Assembly: GCF_000308655.1 (NCBI RefSeq)
Contig: NZ_BAGC01000035.1
Coordinates: 248,001-312,000, forward strand
Direction: 5' to 3'
Length of the DNA: 64,000 bases
From: Nocardia niigatensis NBRC 100131
GTDB lineage: Bacteria; Actinomycetota; Actinomycetes; Mycobacteriales; Mycobacteriaceae
The position numbers and the translations under genes are program-made. Below, in pieces: positions 35,760 through 46,600 of the stretch (its first letter is position 1; each line of letters opens with the position of its first letter). Under the pieces are notes generated by a model, which saw nothing but the letters and a program-made list of their open reading frames with translations, ran no database searches and was not told the DNA's origin.

Positions 35760-36434
35760 ATGCCCGTAACCGTTCCGTTATCTCGTCTGCGTGGAGCCGG
35801 CCGGTCCCGCTCGGTCGCGACCCGTGCCGTGGCCGTCACCGCCATCGTCGGTGCCTCCCTCACCGCACTGGGCGCCACCGACACCCACGAGTTCACGGGC
35901 GACTCCGTGGCAAACGCCGCACAGGTCGACGTCACGTTCACCGCCTTCACCCCGCGCGAAGCCCAGATGCCGCAGGGCGTCCCCCAGCCGGTGCTCGACT
36001 TCCTCAACGGATTGCACGCCGAACAGACCCGCCCCAAGACCGTGCGCCCGGTCGCCGGACCGCTCACCTCCGGCTTCGGCCTGCGCTGGGGCGCCATGCA
36101 CGCCGGCATCGACTTCGGCGAGGGCTTCGGCACCCCCATCCACGCCATCACCGACGGCACCGTCATCGAGGCGGGCCCGGCCTCCGGATTCGGCCTGTGG
36201 GTGCGGGTACTGCAGGACGACGGCACCATCGGCGTCTACGGCCACATGCAGGACATCCTGGTCCAGGTAGGCCAGCAGCTGCGCGCCGGCGACGTGCTCG
36301 CCACCGTCGGCAGCCGCGGCTACTCCACCGGACCCCACCTGCACTACGAGGTGCACACCGGCGGCAACGCCCCCATCGACCCGCTGCCCTACCTGACCGG
36401 GCGCGGCATGGACGTCGGCATCCCCGTCGACTGA
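35760..36434 (+). CDS. Exported M23/LytM-domain peptidase-like protein
   Basis: A 224-residue exported protein. A positively charged N-terminus and hydrophobic segment (AVAVTAIVGASLTALGA) act as signal or anchor. The C-terminal LytM domain shows SGFGLRWGAMHAGIDFGEGF with the metal-binding His and Asp, IGVYGHMQDILVQVGQQL, and HLHYEVHTGGNAPIDPLPYL with the HxH pair. All zinc ligands are present, so it is probably an active cell-wall endopeptidase. The ATG at 35760 is the first start. Terminated by a strong hairpin. Confidence 0.92.
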   Translation: MPVTVPLSRLRGAGRSRSVATRAVAVTAIVGASLTALGATDTHEFTGDSVANAAQVDVTFTAFTPREAQMPQGVPQPVLDFLNGLHAEQTRPKTVRPVAGPLTSGFGLRWGAMHAGIDFGEGFGTPIHAITDGTVIEAGPASGFGLWVRVLQDDGTIGVYGHMQDILVQVGQQLRAGDVLATVGSRGYSTGPHLHYEVHTGGNAPIDPLPYLTGRGMDVGIPVD

Positions 36435-36505
36435 CCCCACTCGTCCGAGCGCCGACGAGGGGTGCACGGATCGGTTGCGCGACAACGACGTTCGCGGCCC
36501 ACGCG

Positions 36506-36538
36506 GAACAGCCCCGGCTCATACCGCCGGGGCTGTTC
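36506..36538 (+). terminator. Terminator after the M23 gene
   Basis: A perfect 12-bp stem GAACAGCCCCGG / CCGGGGCTGTTC with a 9-nt loop, 72 bp after the stop codon. Confidence 0.75.
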
Positions 36539-36614
36539 TCATACCCGGGTACTACGCGCCGACCCCACCGCCGGGGGACGTGGCGTCCGGAATCGCGGAC
36601 CTAGCGTCACCGTC

Positions 36615-37661
36615 ATGACCACGCTCGATCGTCCGACGCTCGCGCCGCTCACCGCTCCCACGCCACCCCGCCGACTGCACCGACCGCTGCTCGTCACCAC
36701 CGCGTCCATGGCGGCCCTGGCCGTATTCTCGCTGTGCGCCATGGCCTTCGACGACCGTCTGCTGCTCGGCGAATCGGTATGGCTCAAACCCGTCAAGTTC
36801 GCCATCGCCATGACCCTCTACTGCGGCACCCTGGCCTGGCTGGTGTCGTTCCCGCACCGCGGACAGCGGCTCACCTGGTGGATGGGCACCGTCTTCGCCG
36901 CCACCAGCGTCGTGGACGTCGGCTTCATCGTCGTGCAGGCCGCGCGCGGCACCTTCAGCCACTTCAACACCCAGCACGACGCCGTCAACACCATCGGCCA
37001 ATGGGTGTTCATGACCGGCGTGCCCGGACTGTTCCTCGCGAATCTGGTGATCGCGGTGACCCTTTCGTGGCAGCGCGTCACCGACCGGCCCACCTCGCTG
37101 GCCATCCGCACGGGCCTGGGCATCGCGGTGTTCGGCATGGCGCTCGGCTACACGATGGGCTTCAGCGGCGAGCAGCAGGCCACCGACGCCTACGGGCACC
37201 CGGTGCGCCTCGGCGCGGGTCACACCTTCATCAGCGGGCAGCCCGCCGTCCGCGACGGTGTCGAGGGCATGCCGGTCACGCACTGGAGCACCGCGGGCGG
37301 CGACATGCGGATCGCGCACTTCGCGGGCCTGCACGGCATCCAGTTGCTCATCGTCGCGGCCATCGTGCTGGCCCGAGTCGCCCCGGCCGTGGCATGGCTG
37401 CGCCCCGAGCGCACCCGCACCCGGCTGATCGGGGTGCTGGCCCTCGGGTACAGCGGTCTGGTGGCGCTGCTGCTGTGGCAGGCGCTGCGCGGGCAACCGG
37501 TGACCCGGCCCGACGGCGAAACCCTCACCGCCCTCGGCCTTGTCGCCGCCGTCACCGCCCTCGGTATCGGGGTCGTGTACGCCCTGAACCCGCACGGCCG
37601 CCACACCGCGGTCAGCGCAGCCGTTCCGCCTCACGCGTCAACGCCACCAATGTCGCGGTGA
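36615..37661 (+). CDS. Polytopic membrane protein of unknown function
   Basis: A 348-residue protein with about eight hydrophobic helices. Recognisable stretches are LVTTASMAALAVFSLCAMAF, WLKPVKFAIAMTLYCGTLAW, GQWVFMTGVPGLFLANLVIA and DMRIAHFAGLHGIQLLIVAA. The last carries a conserved-looking His pair (AHFAGLHGIQ), and a soluble loop around residues 200-240 contains GHTFISGQPAVRDG. It looks like a conserved actinobacterial membrane protein of unknown function. The ATG at 36615 is well placed. Its 3' end overlaps the convergent zinc-finger gene by 50 bp. Confidence 0.8.
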   Translation: MTTLDRPTLAPLTAPTPPRRLHRPLLVTTASMAALAVFSLCAMAFDDRLLLGESVWLKPVKFAIAMTLYCGTLAWLVSFPHRGQRLTWWMGTVFAATSVVDVGFIVVQAARGTFSHFNTQHDAVNTIGQWVFMTGVPGLFLANLVIAVTLSWQRVTDRPTSLAIRTGLGIAVFGMALGYTMGFSGEQQATDAYGHPVRLGAGHTFISGQPAVRDGVEGMPVTHWSTAGGDMRIAHFAGLHGIQLLIVAAIVLARVAPAVAWLRPERTRTRLIGVLALGYSGLVALLLWQALRGQPVTRPDGETLTALGLVAAVTALGIGVVYALNPHGRHTAVSAAVPPHASTPPMSR

Positions 37662-37938
37662 GATCGGCGAGTTCGATCATCTCGGCGCCCTCCGCGACCG
37701 CCGTGGCCACATCCTCGGCGGCGCAGCGGGCGGCGAACCAGCGATCGGACAGGTCGGAGACCTCCTGGGCACTGAGCACCACCGAATCCTCGGGAATGCC
37801 GGTGCCCTTCACGCTGTTTCGGTGTTCGTACGCCCGCTGGCGACACGATTGCCGGCAGTAGCGCCGGCGGCGTCCGATCTCCGATTCGGCGATCTCCCGC
37901 CCGCACCACTGGCAGCAGGACAGCACGCGTCGAGACAT
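37612..37938 (-). CDS. Zinc-finger-like protein, Rv2049c-type neighbour of rbpA
   Basis: A 108-residue protein starting MSRRVLSCCQWCGREI with further cysteines in RRYCRQSCRQRAYEHRN. This is a treble-clef-like zinc site of the MYM/FCS kind. The C-terminal part is helical (VSDLSDRWFAARCAAEDVAT). A short zinc-finger protein lies at the same position next to rbpA in mycobacteria (Rv2049c in M. tuberculosis), supporting conserved synteny. Function unknown, possibly nucleic-acid or protein binding. It diverges from rbpA. Confidence 0.8.
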   Translation of the reverse strand: MSRRVLSCCQWCGREIAESEIGRRRRYCRQSCRQRAYEHRNSVKGTGIPEDSVVLSAQEVSDLSDRWFAARCAAEDVATAVAEGAEMIELADLTATLVALTREAERLR

Positions 37939-38036
37939 GGTCCGTCACATTAGCGGTTTGCGACCGCGACCGGGTGGAAGGGCACGCCGCGGCGAAGCGG
38001 GCACGCCGGACGAGTAGGATGGCAGGGTTCTCCCAC

Positions 38037-38063
38037 GGGAACCAAGACGTGCGCGGCCGCGTT
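38037..38063 (+). promoter_or_regulatory. SigR/SigH-like promoter of rbpA
   Basis: GGAAC (38038-38042) and GTT (38061-38063) are spaced by 18 nt. This fits the thiol-stress sigma consensus GGAAT-N18/19-GTT, and rbpA is a known SigR target in Streptomyces. A TTGACA (38062-38067) overlaps it but lacks a matching -10. The start codon is 70 bp downstream. Confidence 0.45.
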
Positions 38064-38133
38064 GACAGTAGGTAGCGCAGCTGCAGAAACACTGATGTAG
38101 AACATTGCCGACAGGCGAGAAGGGACCGCACTC

Positions 38134-38469
38134 ATGGCAGATCGCGTACTCCGGGGGTCTCGGCTCGGAGCGGTGAGCTACGAGACCGACCGCGACCACG
38201 ACCTGGCGCCGCGTCGGATGGCGCGGTACCGCACCGACAACGGCGAGGAATTCGACGTTCCCTTCGCCGACGACGCCGAAATCCCCCCGACCTGGCTGTG
38301 CCGCAACGGCCAGGAGGGCATCCTGCTCGAGGGCACCACGCAGGAACCGAAGAAGGTCAAGCCGCCCCGCACCCACTGGGACATGCTGCTGGAGCGTCGC
38401 AGCAAGGAGGAGCTCGAGGAGCTCCTGCAGGAGCGCATGGAGCTGCTCAAGACCCGCCGCCGCGGCTGA
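38134..38469 (+). CDS. rbpA: RNA polymerase-binding protein RbpA
   Basis: A 111-residue actinobacteria-specific transcription factor that binds RNA polymerase and the housekeeping sigma factor and stabilises the open complex. The sequence is canonical. The N-terminal tail is MADRVLRGSRLGAVSYETDR and the RbpA core is RMARYRTDNGEEFDVPFADD. EIPPTWLCRNGQEGILLEG is next. The sigma-interaction domain is PPRTHWDMLLERRSKEELEE, and the tail is basic. The ATG at 38134 is unambiguous. A SigR-like promoter upstream and a strong terminator downstream frame it as a single-gene unit. Confidence 0.98.
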   Translation: MADRVLRGSRLGAVSYETDRDHDLAPRRMARYRTDNGEEFDVPFADDAEIPPTWLCRNGQEGILLEGTTQEPKKVKPPRTHWDMLLERRSKEELEELLQERMELLKTRRRG

Positions 38470-38484
38470 GCACACGCCAAGACC

Positions 38485-38525
38485 CGGGAAGGGCCCCACA
38501 CCACATCGGTGCGGGGCCCTTCCCG
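38485..38525 (+). terminator. rbpA terminator
   Basis: A perfect 13-bp stem CGGGAAGGGCCCC / GGGGCCCTTCCCG with a 15-nt loop, followed by TTT, begins 16 bp after the rbpA stop. Confidence 0.85.
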
Positions 38526-38580
38526 TTTGCCGAGGTCACCCCGGTGAGCTGCACTGGGCGGCAAGAAGATCGGCAATCGG

Positions 38581-38769
38581 GTGGCGGAGCGCAGGACCGG
38601 GCACGGCACCCAGCTGGGCGAGTTCCTGGGCATTTCGGCGACCGGCCGCGAGGTGGCGGTGCCCGGCGTCGCGTTCGCATCCGCGACGGCCGGATCACCG
38701 AATTCCGTGGCTCCTTCGACGGTTCAGCATGCTGGGGCAGCTGGGCGCGCTACCCGGCCGGCTCAGTGA
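38581..38769 (+). pseudogene. SnoaL-like ester-cyclase fragment with frameshifts
   Basis: Successive plus-strand frames read GHGTQLGEFLGISATGREVA (then VPGVAF), after a shift near 38670 VRIRDGRITEFRGSFD, and after another shift near 38725 FSMLGQLGALPGRL. Joined, these give the C-terminal half of a SnoaL-like/NTF2-fold protein. The N-terminal half is missing. The fragment sits exactly between the rbpA terminator and the end of the NRPS operon, and its end overlaps the exporter gene stop. It looks like a scar of the rearrangement that brought the NRPS operon here. Confidence 0.55.
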
Positions 38770-39647
38770 CTGGCGACCTTGCGGTACTGCAGCAGGGCGA
38801 TCGGCACCGAGATCGCGAGGATGGCCAGCGAGCAGTAGATGGAGTATTCGACGCAGTGGTCGGCGGGCCAGCCGGTCGCCGGTTTGAACGTCGGAGGGGA
38901 GCCGTTTCCGAACAGCTTCCGGCCGGCCGCCGACACCGCCGTAATCGGATTCCAGGCCGCGACCGCGCGCAGCGGGCCGGGCAGCGTCTCTCCGGAGATG
39001 AACGCCGAGGAGATGAAGGTCAGCGGGAACAGCCAGATGAGACCGGCGCTCTGGGCCACCTCGACACTGGGCGACATGAGCCCGGTGATCGCCCCGACCC
39101 ACGACATGGCGAATGCGAACAGCAGGATCACGCCGAACGCCAGCACCGCGTCCATGATCGCCCCATTGATCCGCCAGCCCACCACGTACCCGCAGACCAC
39201 CATGACCGTCAGCGCCAGAATATTGACCACCAGGTCCGACAGGGTGCGGCCCATCAGCACCGCCAGCCGCGACATGGGCAGGGTCCGCATCCGGTCGATG
39301 ATGCCCTTGTGCAGGTCGTTGGCCAGACCGACGGTGGTGAACGCCGCGTTGAAAGCGACTGTCTGCGTGAAGATTCCGGCGAGCAGGAACTCCCGGTACT
39401 GATCGCCGCCCAGCGACGCGCCGAAGATGTACGCGAACAGGAACACGAACATCAGCGGCTGAATCGTGGCCGTCACCAGCAGCGTGGGCACCCGCAGGAT
39501 GGTCAGCAGATTGCGGTAGGCCACGATCGCCGAGTCGCGCACCACCCGGGGCAGCAGCATCACCGGTCCCTCGACACGCTCGCGAATGGGTTCCGCCGCG
39601 GGCGGCGCGGCGGCTTCCGGTTCGGCCTCGGCGGGGAGGGTCGTCAC
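38763..39647 (-). CDS. ABC-2 type exporter permease (DrrB-like)
   Basis: A 294-residue permease of the DrrB/ABC-2 family. It has an acidic N-terminal tail (LPAEAEPEAAAPPAAEP), then six membrane helices. The family signature appears in FLLAGIFTQTVAFNAAFTTV, GLANDLHKGIIDRMRTLPMS and LFPLTFISSAFISGETLPGP. Together with the adjacent ATPase it should export the peptide product made by the NRPS. The GTG at 39647 overlaps the ATPase stop by 4 bp (GTGA), placing it third and last in the operon. DrrAB-type pairs also export lipid-linked products such as PDIM in mycobacteria. Confidence 0.92.
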   Translation of the reverse strand: MTTLPAEAEPEAAAPPAAEPIRERVEGPVMLLPRVVRDSAIVAYRNLLTILRVPTLLVTATIQPLMFVFLFAYIFGASLGGDQYREFLLAGIFTQTVAFNAAFTTVGLANDLHKGIIDRMRTLPMSRLAVLMGRTLSDLVVNILALTVMVVCGYVVGWRINGAIMDAVLAFGVILLFAFAMSWVGAITGLMSPSVEVAQSAGLIWLFPLTFISSAFISGETLPGPLRAVAAWNPITAVSAAGRKLFGNGSPPTFKPATGWPADHCVEYSIYCSLAILAISVPIALLQYRKVASH

Positions 39648-40636
39648 GACAAGATCTCCTCTTCGACTGACTCTGATGCGGGGACGTCCGACTTGCGTTC
39701 GGTGGATTTGCCGGTGAGGGAAAGGAATACGTCGTCGAGGGTGGGCCGGTGCACGGCGGCGTCGACCACGTGCACCCCGGCGTCGTCGAGACGGCGCAGC
39801 GCCTCCACCATGGTGCGGGTGCCGTCACCGACCACCACGGTCACCGCGTCGGCGCCCTCGTCGAATTCAGCATCGCCGATGCCGACCTCGCCCAGCACCT
39901 TGCGCGCGGGGGCGGGATCCTGCCCGGCGGCGAGGGTGACGGTCAGCTTGTCACCGCCGATGGAGGTCTTGAGTTCATCGGCGGATCCGCGGGCGATGAC
40001 GCGCCCGCGGTCGATGACGGTGATGCGGTCGGCGAGAAGGTCGGCCTCCTCCAGATACTGGGTGGTGAGCAGCACGGTGGTGCCGTCGTCGACCAGTTCG
40101 CCGATGACCCGCCACATGTCGAGGCGGCCGCGCGGATCCAGCCCGGTGGTCGGCTCGTCCAGTACGACCACCGGCGGCCGGCAGACCAGCGCGCCCGCCA
40201 GGTCGAGCCGGCGGGCCATACCGCCGGAGTAGGTGCCCGCGCGCCGCCCGGCCGCATGCTCGAGACCCAGCGCGCCGAGCAGTTCGGTGGCGCGTTCGGC
40301 GGCATGTTTGTGGTTCATGCCGTACAGGCGGGCCACCATGCGCAGATTCTCGAACCCGGTCAGATTGGCGTCGATGGCCGCGTACTGGCCCGACAGACCG
40401 ATCCGGGTGCGGGCGCGGGCCGGATGCTTCAGCACGTCGACTCCCACGACGTGCACCGAGCCCGCGCTCGGGCGTAGCAGGGTGGTGACGATGCGGACGG
40501 TGGTGGTCTTGCCCGCGCCGTTCGGCCCGAGCAGGCCCATCACCGTGCCGCACGGGATCTCGAGGTCGATCCCGTCCAGCACCCGCACCTTGCCGTAATA
40601 CTTCACCAGCCCTCGGACTTCCACGGCCAGACTCAT
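39644..40636 (-). CDS. ABC exporter ATPase (DrrA-like)
   Basis: A 330-residue ATP-binding protein. Walker A is LLGPNGAGKTTTVRIV, and the Q-loop lies in GLSGQYAAIDANLTGFENL. The ABC signature is TYSGGMARRLDLAGAL, Walker B is VVVLDEPTTGLDPRGR, and the switch region is VLLTTQYLEEADLLADR (the switch His replaced by Gln, as is common in DrrA). A C-terminal DrrA extension follows (APARKVLGEVGIGDAEFDEG, then VHRPTLDDVFLSLTGKSTE). The ATG at 40636 overlaps the NRPS stop (ATGA). It powers the DrrB-like permease encoded next. Confidence 0.93.
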   Translation of the reverse strand: MSLAVEVRGLVKYYGKVRVLDGIDLEIPCGTVMGLLGPNGAGKTTTVRIVTTLLRPSAGSVHVVGVDVLKHPARARTRIGLSGQYAAIDANLTGFENLRMVARLYGMNHKHAAERATELLGALGLEHAAGRRAGTYSGGMARRLDLAGALVCRPPVVVLDEPTTGLDPRGRLDMWRVIGELVDDGTTVLLTTQYLEEADLLADRITVIDRGRVIARGSADELKTSIGGDKLTVTLAAGQDPAPARKVLGEVGIGDAEFDEGADAVTVVVGDGTRTMVEALRRLDDAGVHVVDAAVHRPTLDDVFLSLTGKSTERKSDVPASESVEEEILS

Positions 40637-43600
40637 CGCATACCCTCCCGCCGAGCTTGGATGGCCGCCAGCTGATCCCGCAGCACGGGCCCGATGACGG
40701 CGAGGGATTCGGGCGTCGTCATGCCGGCGTGCGTGCACCGCACCAGCTGGTCGTGCACCGCACCGGTGACGTAGGGCTGCCAGGCCGCGGCACAGCGGTC
40801 CGGATCGGCCCGGTTGATCTCGTCGTCGGCTGCGGTGAAGAACAGCATGTCGCCGTCGTAGACGCGGGGCCGGAACCCGTGCGCCTGCACCGCGCCGTTC
40901 TCGTATCCGGTGTAGAGCCTTTCCAGGTGCTCGACGGTGAGCGCCGCGAACGGCCCGGATCGCCCGCGGAGCAGTTCGGCCGCCTCGGTGAGCGTCAGGC
41001 GCGGATCGATCTCGGCGTCCCCGCCGAGCAGATCGGAACCGAATTCGGCGACGACCGACGCCACCGACGGCACCGCCTGGTCGAGCAATCGATCCGACAG
41101 CTGGTAGCTGTCCATCAGGCCCAGGAGCGCGACCTCGTCGCCGGCCTCCTGCAGCTGGACGGCCACCTCGTGGGCGATGAGCCCGCCCAGCGACCAACCC
41201 AGCACATGGTAGGGACCCTGCGGCTGCACCGACTTCATGTGCGCCACATAGTATTCCGCGGCCTCGGCGATGGTGTGGTGGCTCGCCTCCCCAGAGACGT
41301 GCGGGGCCTGCAGACCGTACACCGGCCGATCGGACGGCAGGTGCGACAGCAGCCCGGCGAAGCACCAGGCCAGGCCGATCGCCGGATGCACGCAGAACAG
41401 CGGCGGCACATCGGATTCGGCGGCGCTCCGCAACGGCAGCACCGCACCCAGGGCCGCGGTCAGCGCGGCTCCGTCATCGCCCTTGGCCTCGGCGAGCCGC
41501 CCGGCGATGGCGGCCGGGGTGGAGTCGCCGAACATGGCCTGCACCGGCAGGTCGATGCCGCCCGCCCGCAGCTGGGCCACCACCTTGGTGGCCAGCAGCG
41601 AGTTGCCGCCGAGGTCGAAGAACCCGTCGTCCGCGCCGACCTGTTCGATGCCCAGCACCTCGGCGAAGGCGTCGCACAGCGCCGCCTCGATCGGGTTGGT
41701 GGGCGGCCGGTAGCCCTCGCGGGCCGCGAACACCGGCTCCGGCAAAGCCTTCCGGTCCAGCTTGCCTACCGGGGACAGCGGCACCCGGTCAAGCAGCATG
41801 ATCGACTGCGGGACCATGTAGTTGGGCACCAGCTCGGCCACGTGCGTGGTCAGCTCGGCGGCGGTGGGCGCGGTCCCGGTGCGCGGCTTCACGTACGACA
41901 CCAGCGCGGTGGAGCCGGCCGGGGTGCGGTGCCCGATGGTGGTCGCGAACTCCACCGCCGGATGCTTGGCCAGCGCCACGTCGATCTCGCCGAGCTCGAT
42001 GCGGAAGCCGCGGATCTTGACCTGGTGGTCGGTGCGGCCGACGTACTCCAGATCCCGTGCGCGGCCGTCCCTTTCGAGCCAGCGGACCAGGTCGCCGGTA
42101 CGGTACATCCGCTCACCGGGCTTGCCGAACGGGTTGGCCACGAACTTCTGCGCGGTCAGGCCCGGGCGGCGCAGATAGCCGCGCGCCAGCGCCGCACCGG
42201 ACAGGTGCAGTTCGCCGGTGACCCCGGCCGGGGCCGGGTGCAGGCGCGCGTCGAGCACGGCCGCGCCGACCCCGCGGATGGGTCCGCCGATATTGATCTG
42301 CCCGCCGGGCGACATGGGCTGCGACATCACCGTGACGATGGTGGTCTCCGTCGGCCCGTACACGTTGTAGAGCTTGCGGCAGCCCGACGCCCACCGGGCG
42401 ACCAGGTCCGGTGGCAGCGCCTCGCCACCGACCAGCACATGCCGCATCGCGGTCACGCCGGCCGGGTCGACGGTGCCCAGCGCCGAGGTGGTGATGAAGG
42501 CGTGGGTGATGCCCTCCTCGACGAACACCTGCGCCAGTTCCTCGCCGCCGACCACACCCGGCGGAGTTATCACCAGGGTGGCGGCACCGCCGAGCGCGAA
42601 CAGTAAATCGAGCATGGCGGCGTCGAAACTCGGTGTGGCGAAGTGCAGGACGCGGGAGTCGGGGCCGACATCGAAGCGCTGCGCGGTCTCGGCGGCGAAG
42701 TTGGACAGGCCGCCGTGGGTGACGACCACACCCTTCGGGATACCGGTCGACCCCGAGGTGTAGATCACGTACGCCGGGTTGTGCATCCGCAGCGGCGCGG
42801 TGCGTTCGGCGTCACGGATCGGCGCGTCCGAGGTGGCCAGTACCCGCTGCCGGAACGAGGGCGCGTCCAGCACCGTCCAGTTGGCGCCGTCGGGCATCTT
42901 GTCCCGATAGGTCGACAGCGTGATGCCCACGGCCGCACCGGAATCCAGCAGCATGTGGCTGATGCGCTGTTCCGGGTAGTTGGGGTCGACGGGCACGAAC
43001 GCGGCGCCGGCCTTGGCGATGGCCACGGTGACCGCCACCGATTCCGCCGAGCGCGGAATCCCCATGGCGACCAGGGTTTCCGGGCCCACGCCATAACCGA
43101 TCAGCACCCGGGCCATCCGGTTGGTCCAGCGGTCGAGGGCGTCGTAGGAGATCTGGGTGCTCCCCGAGCGGACCGCGATGGCTTTCCGGTTGAGATTGGC
43201 GGCGGCCTCGAACACCTCCGGGAAGGTGATGGGTAGGTTCGGTTCGGTGCCCCGCACCGGCGCCAGCGCCGACCATTCGGCCGAGTCCAGCAGATCCAGA
43301 TCACCCACGGCGGTGGCCGGATTCGCGGCCGCGGCCCCGAGCAACCGGGCGAAGCGCTGTGCCAGCCGCTGCGCGCTCGCCTCCTCGAACAGGTCGGCGG
43401 CGTAGTTGACCGACACCGTGATGCCGTCGGGTTCCCGTCGCGGCGTCCACGATTCGGTGAGGGTGAACTGCAGGTCGAACTTGGCGATGCCCGGGTCGGC
43501 GTCGTCGGCCTCGATTCGCATGGCGGGCAGCTCCAGCACCCGCACCGGCTGGTTCTGCACCGACAGCATGACCTGGAACATCGGGTGATGTGCCTGGGAG

Positions 43601-46600
43601 CGCGCCGGATTCAGCACCTCGACGAGGCGTTCGAACGGCACGTCGGCGTGGGCGAAGGCCTCCAGGTCGGTGTCGCGGACCGCGCGCAGCAGGTTGCCGA
43701 ACGCGGCGCCGCCGTCGATGCGGGTGCGCAGCACCAGGGTGCCGACGAACATGCCGACCAGACGATCCAGCGCCGGATGTCCACGTCCCGCAATGGGTGT
43801 GCCGACACTGATGTCGTCACTGTGGGTCAACCGGTGCAGCAGCGTGACCAATGCCGCGTGCAGCACCATGAACATGGTGACGCCGTGTTCGGCTGCCAGC
43901 GCCTGCAATTCGCGGTGGGTGAAGGCGTCGAGCCGGCATTCCACCGTGCCGCCCCGATAGGTCGGCACCGGCGGGCGGGGCCGATCGGCGGGGACCGCGA
44001 GCAGTTCCGGAATGCCGTCGAGTTCGCGCCGCCAGTAGGAGAGCTGGCGGCTGATCACCGACTCCGGATCGTCCTCGCGCCCCAGCACATCCTGCTGCCA
44101 CAGCGTGTAATCGGCGTACTGGATGGGCAATTCGGGCCATTCCGGCTCCTGCCTGCCGGTGTGCGCCCGGTAGGCGGCGGCCACATCGGCGGCCAGCGGC
44201 TGCAGCGACCAGCCGTCCATGGCGATGTGGTGCGCGACGAGCACCAGCACGTGCTCGGTCCGGCTGCCGGTCAGGCGCAGCAGCGCCGCGCGCAGCGGGA
44301 CGGTGGTGGCCAGATCGAAGCCGCCCCCGGTGATGCGCCGGATCTCCTCGGGCACCTCGTCCCGCGCGACCGTCCGCACCGGCAGCCCGATCGCCGCCTC
44401 GCCAGGCTCCAGGATCCGCTGGCAGGGTTCGCCGTCGATCTCCGGGAAGACGGTGCGCAGGGTCTCGTGCCGGTCCTGCACGGCGTGCAGGGCCGCGCGC
44501 AGCGCCGGGATGTCCAGCTCGCCGTGCAGGCGCAGGGCGACCGGAACGTTGTAGGCGCCCAGTGCTTCTCCCTGGTCACCGGCGTTGAACTTCTCCAGGA
44601 ACCACAGTCGCCGCTGTGCCGCCGAGAGCGGAATCCGTTCGGGCCGGGTGCGCTTGCGCGGCTCCGGCCGCAGGTCCGCGGACGCCGATCCGGTGTCGAG
44701 GGCCGCGGCGAGTCCGGCGACGGTGGGCGCGGCGAAGACCGTGCGCACCTCCAACCGGACCCCGGTGGCGGTGGCCAGCCGGGCCACCAGCTGGGTGGCG
44801 AGCAACGAGTTTCCGCCGACCTCGAAGAAGCTGTCGTCGGCACCGAGGGCCTCGGTGCCGACCAGCTCCGCCATCACCTCGGCGACCAGGCGCTCGGTGT
44901 CGGTCTCCGGATCGCGGGAGACCCCGGCGGTGACGGCCGTGGGTTCGGGCAGTGCGTCGCGGTCGAGCTTGCCTACCGGGGTGAGCGGAATGTGATCGAG
45001 CAGGGTGAGGGCGCTGGGCACCATGTGCGCCGGCAGGTGCTCGGCGCAGTGGGCGCGCAGCTGGTCCAGATCCGGTGCGGCGGCGAGGTCCTTGGGCAGC
45101 ACGAACGCCACGATGCGGCGCGCGCCCGCGATCTCGCGAACCTCGGTGTGGGCGAAGCGGATCGCGCGGTGGGCGGTGAGCACGGCGTCGATCTCGCCCA
45201 GCTCGATGCGGAAACCGCGCAGCTTCACCTGGTGGTCACTGCGCCCCAGGTAGACGATGTCGCCGCCGGCGGTCCAGCGCACCACGTCACCGGTGCGGTA
45301 GAGCCGCGCGCCCTCGGGGCCGTACGGGTCCGCGACGAACCGGGCGGCGGTGAGCTCGAACCGGTCGACATAGCCGCGCGCGCAACCCTGTCCGCCGATG
45401 TACAGCTCGCCGGGCACGCCGACCGGGACCGGGCGCAGGCGCTCGTCCAGGATCAGGGCGCGGGCGCCGCGGACCAGATTGCCGATGGTGACGGGCTCGC
45501 CGACGGTGAGCGGGGCGATGGTCACCACGATGGTGGTCTCCGTCGGACCGTACACGTTGAACATCATGCGGCCGGGGGCCCAGCGCGCCACCAGTTCCGG
45601 ACCGACGGCCTCGCCGCCGACCATGACCGCCCGCAGGTGCGGCAGCGGCCAGCGGTCCCGATCGATGGTCGCCAGCGCGGCCGGGGTTATGAACGTGTGG
45701 CTGACCTGTTCGCGCTCCATGAGCTCGGCCAGGTCGTCGCCGCCGTACACATCGGGCGGGACGATGATCATGGTCGCGCCCGCGCAGATCGCGAACAACA
45801 GGTCGTAGACCGAGGCGTCGAAGCTCGGGGACGCGAAATGCATGGTCCGCGAGTCCCGATCGACCCGCGCGCGCTCGCGGACCTCGTCGGCGAAATTGGA
45901 CAGGCCGCCGTGTGTGACGGCCACGCCCTTGGGTTTTCCGGTCGACCCGGAGGTGTAGATGACGTATGCCACGTCCGAGGTCCACAGCGTGCTGGTGCGT
46001 TCCGCGTCGGTGATCGGAGCGCCGTCGAGCACCTCGAGTTCCTCGAGCAGGCCCGTGTCGTCGAGCAGCAGCCACTCGACGCCGTGGTCGGCGGCGGCGT
46101 GCAGCCGTTCGGAGTGCTCGGTCATGCTGACGCCGTAGCGGCAGCCGGAGTCGGCGAGCATGTGCTGCATGCGATCCGCCGGATAGTTCGGGTCCACCGG
46201 CACGAACGCCGCACCGCACTTGGTGACGGCCAGCGCGGTCAATACCGACTCGACCGAGCGGGTCAGGCCCAGGGCCACCCGGTCTCCCGGGCCCAGGCCG
46301 CGCTGGATCAAGGCCCGCGCCAAGCGGTTCGAGTACACATCGGATTCGAGATAGGTGAGCTCGGTGTCCTCGAAGCGCAGGAACACCTGGTCGGCGTTGA
46401 GGTGCGCGGTGGCCGTGAAGTAGGCGGCCAGGCTGCACTGCGGTTCCGGAGCCGGGCCCCACGCGGGGGTGAACATGTCGCGTTCGAGTTCGGTGCGCGC
46501 GTCGATGTCACGGACCCGCAGCTGCGCGTCGGAGGTGACGGCGGTGAACACCTTCAGCAGGCGCTCGGCCAGGGTATCGACGGTCGACTGGTCGAAAAGC

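Noticed and set aside
38062..38090. TTGACA as a housekeeping promoter of rbpA
   Set aside because: No acceptable -10 hexamer lies 16-19 bp downstream; it is mentioned only as overlapping the SigR-like site.
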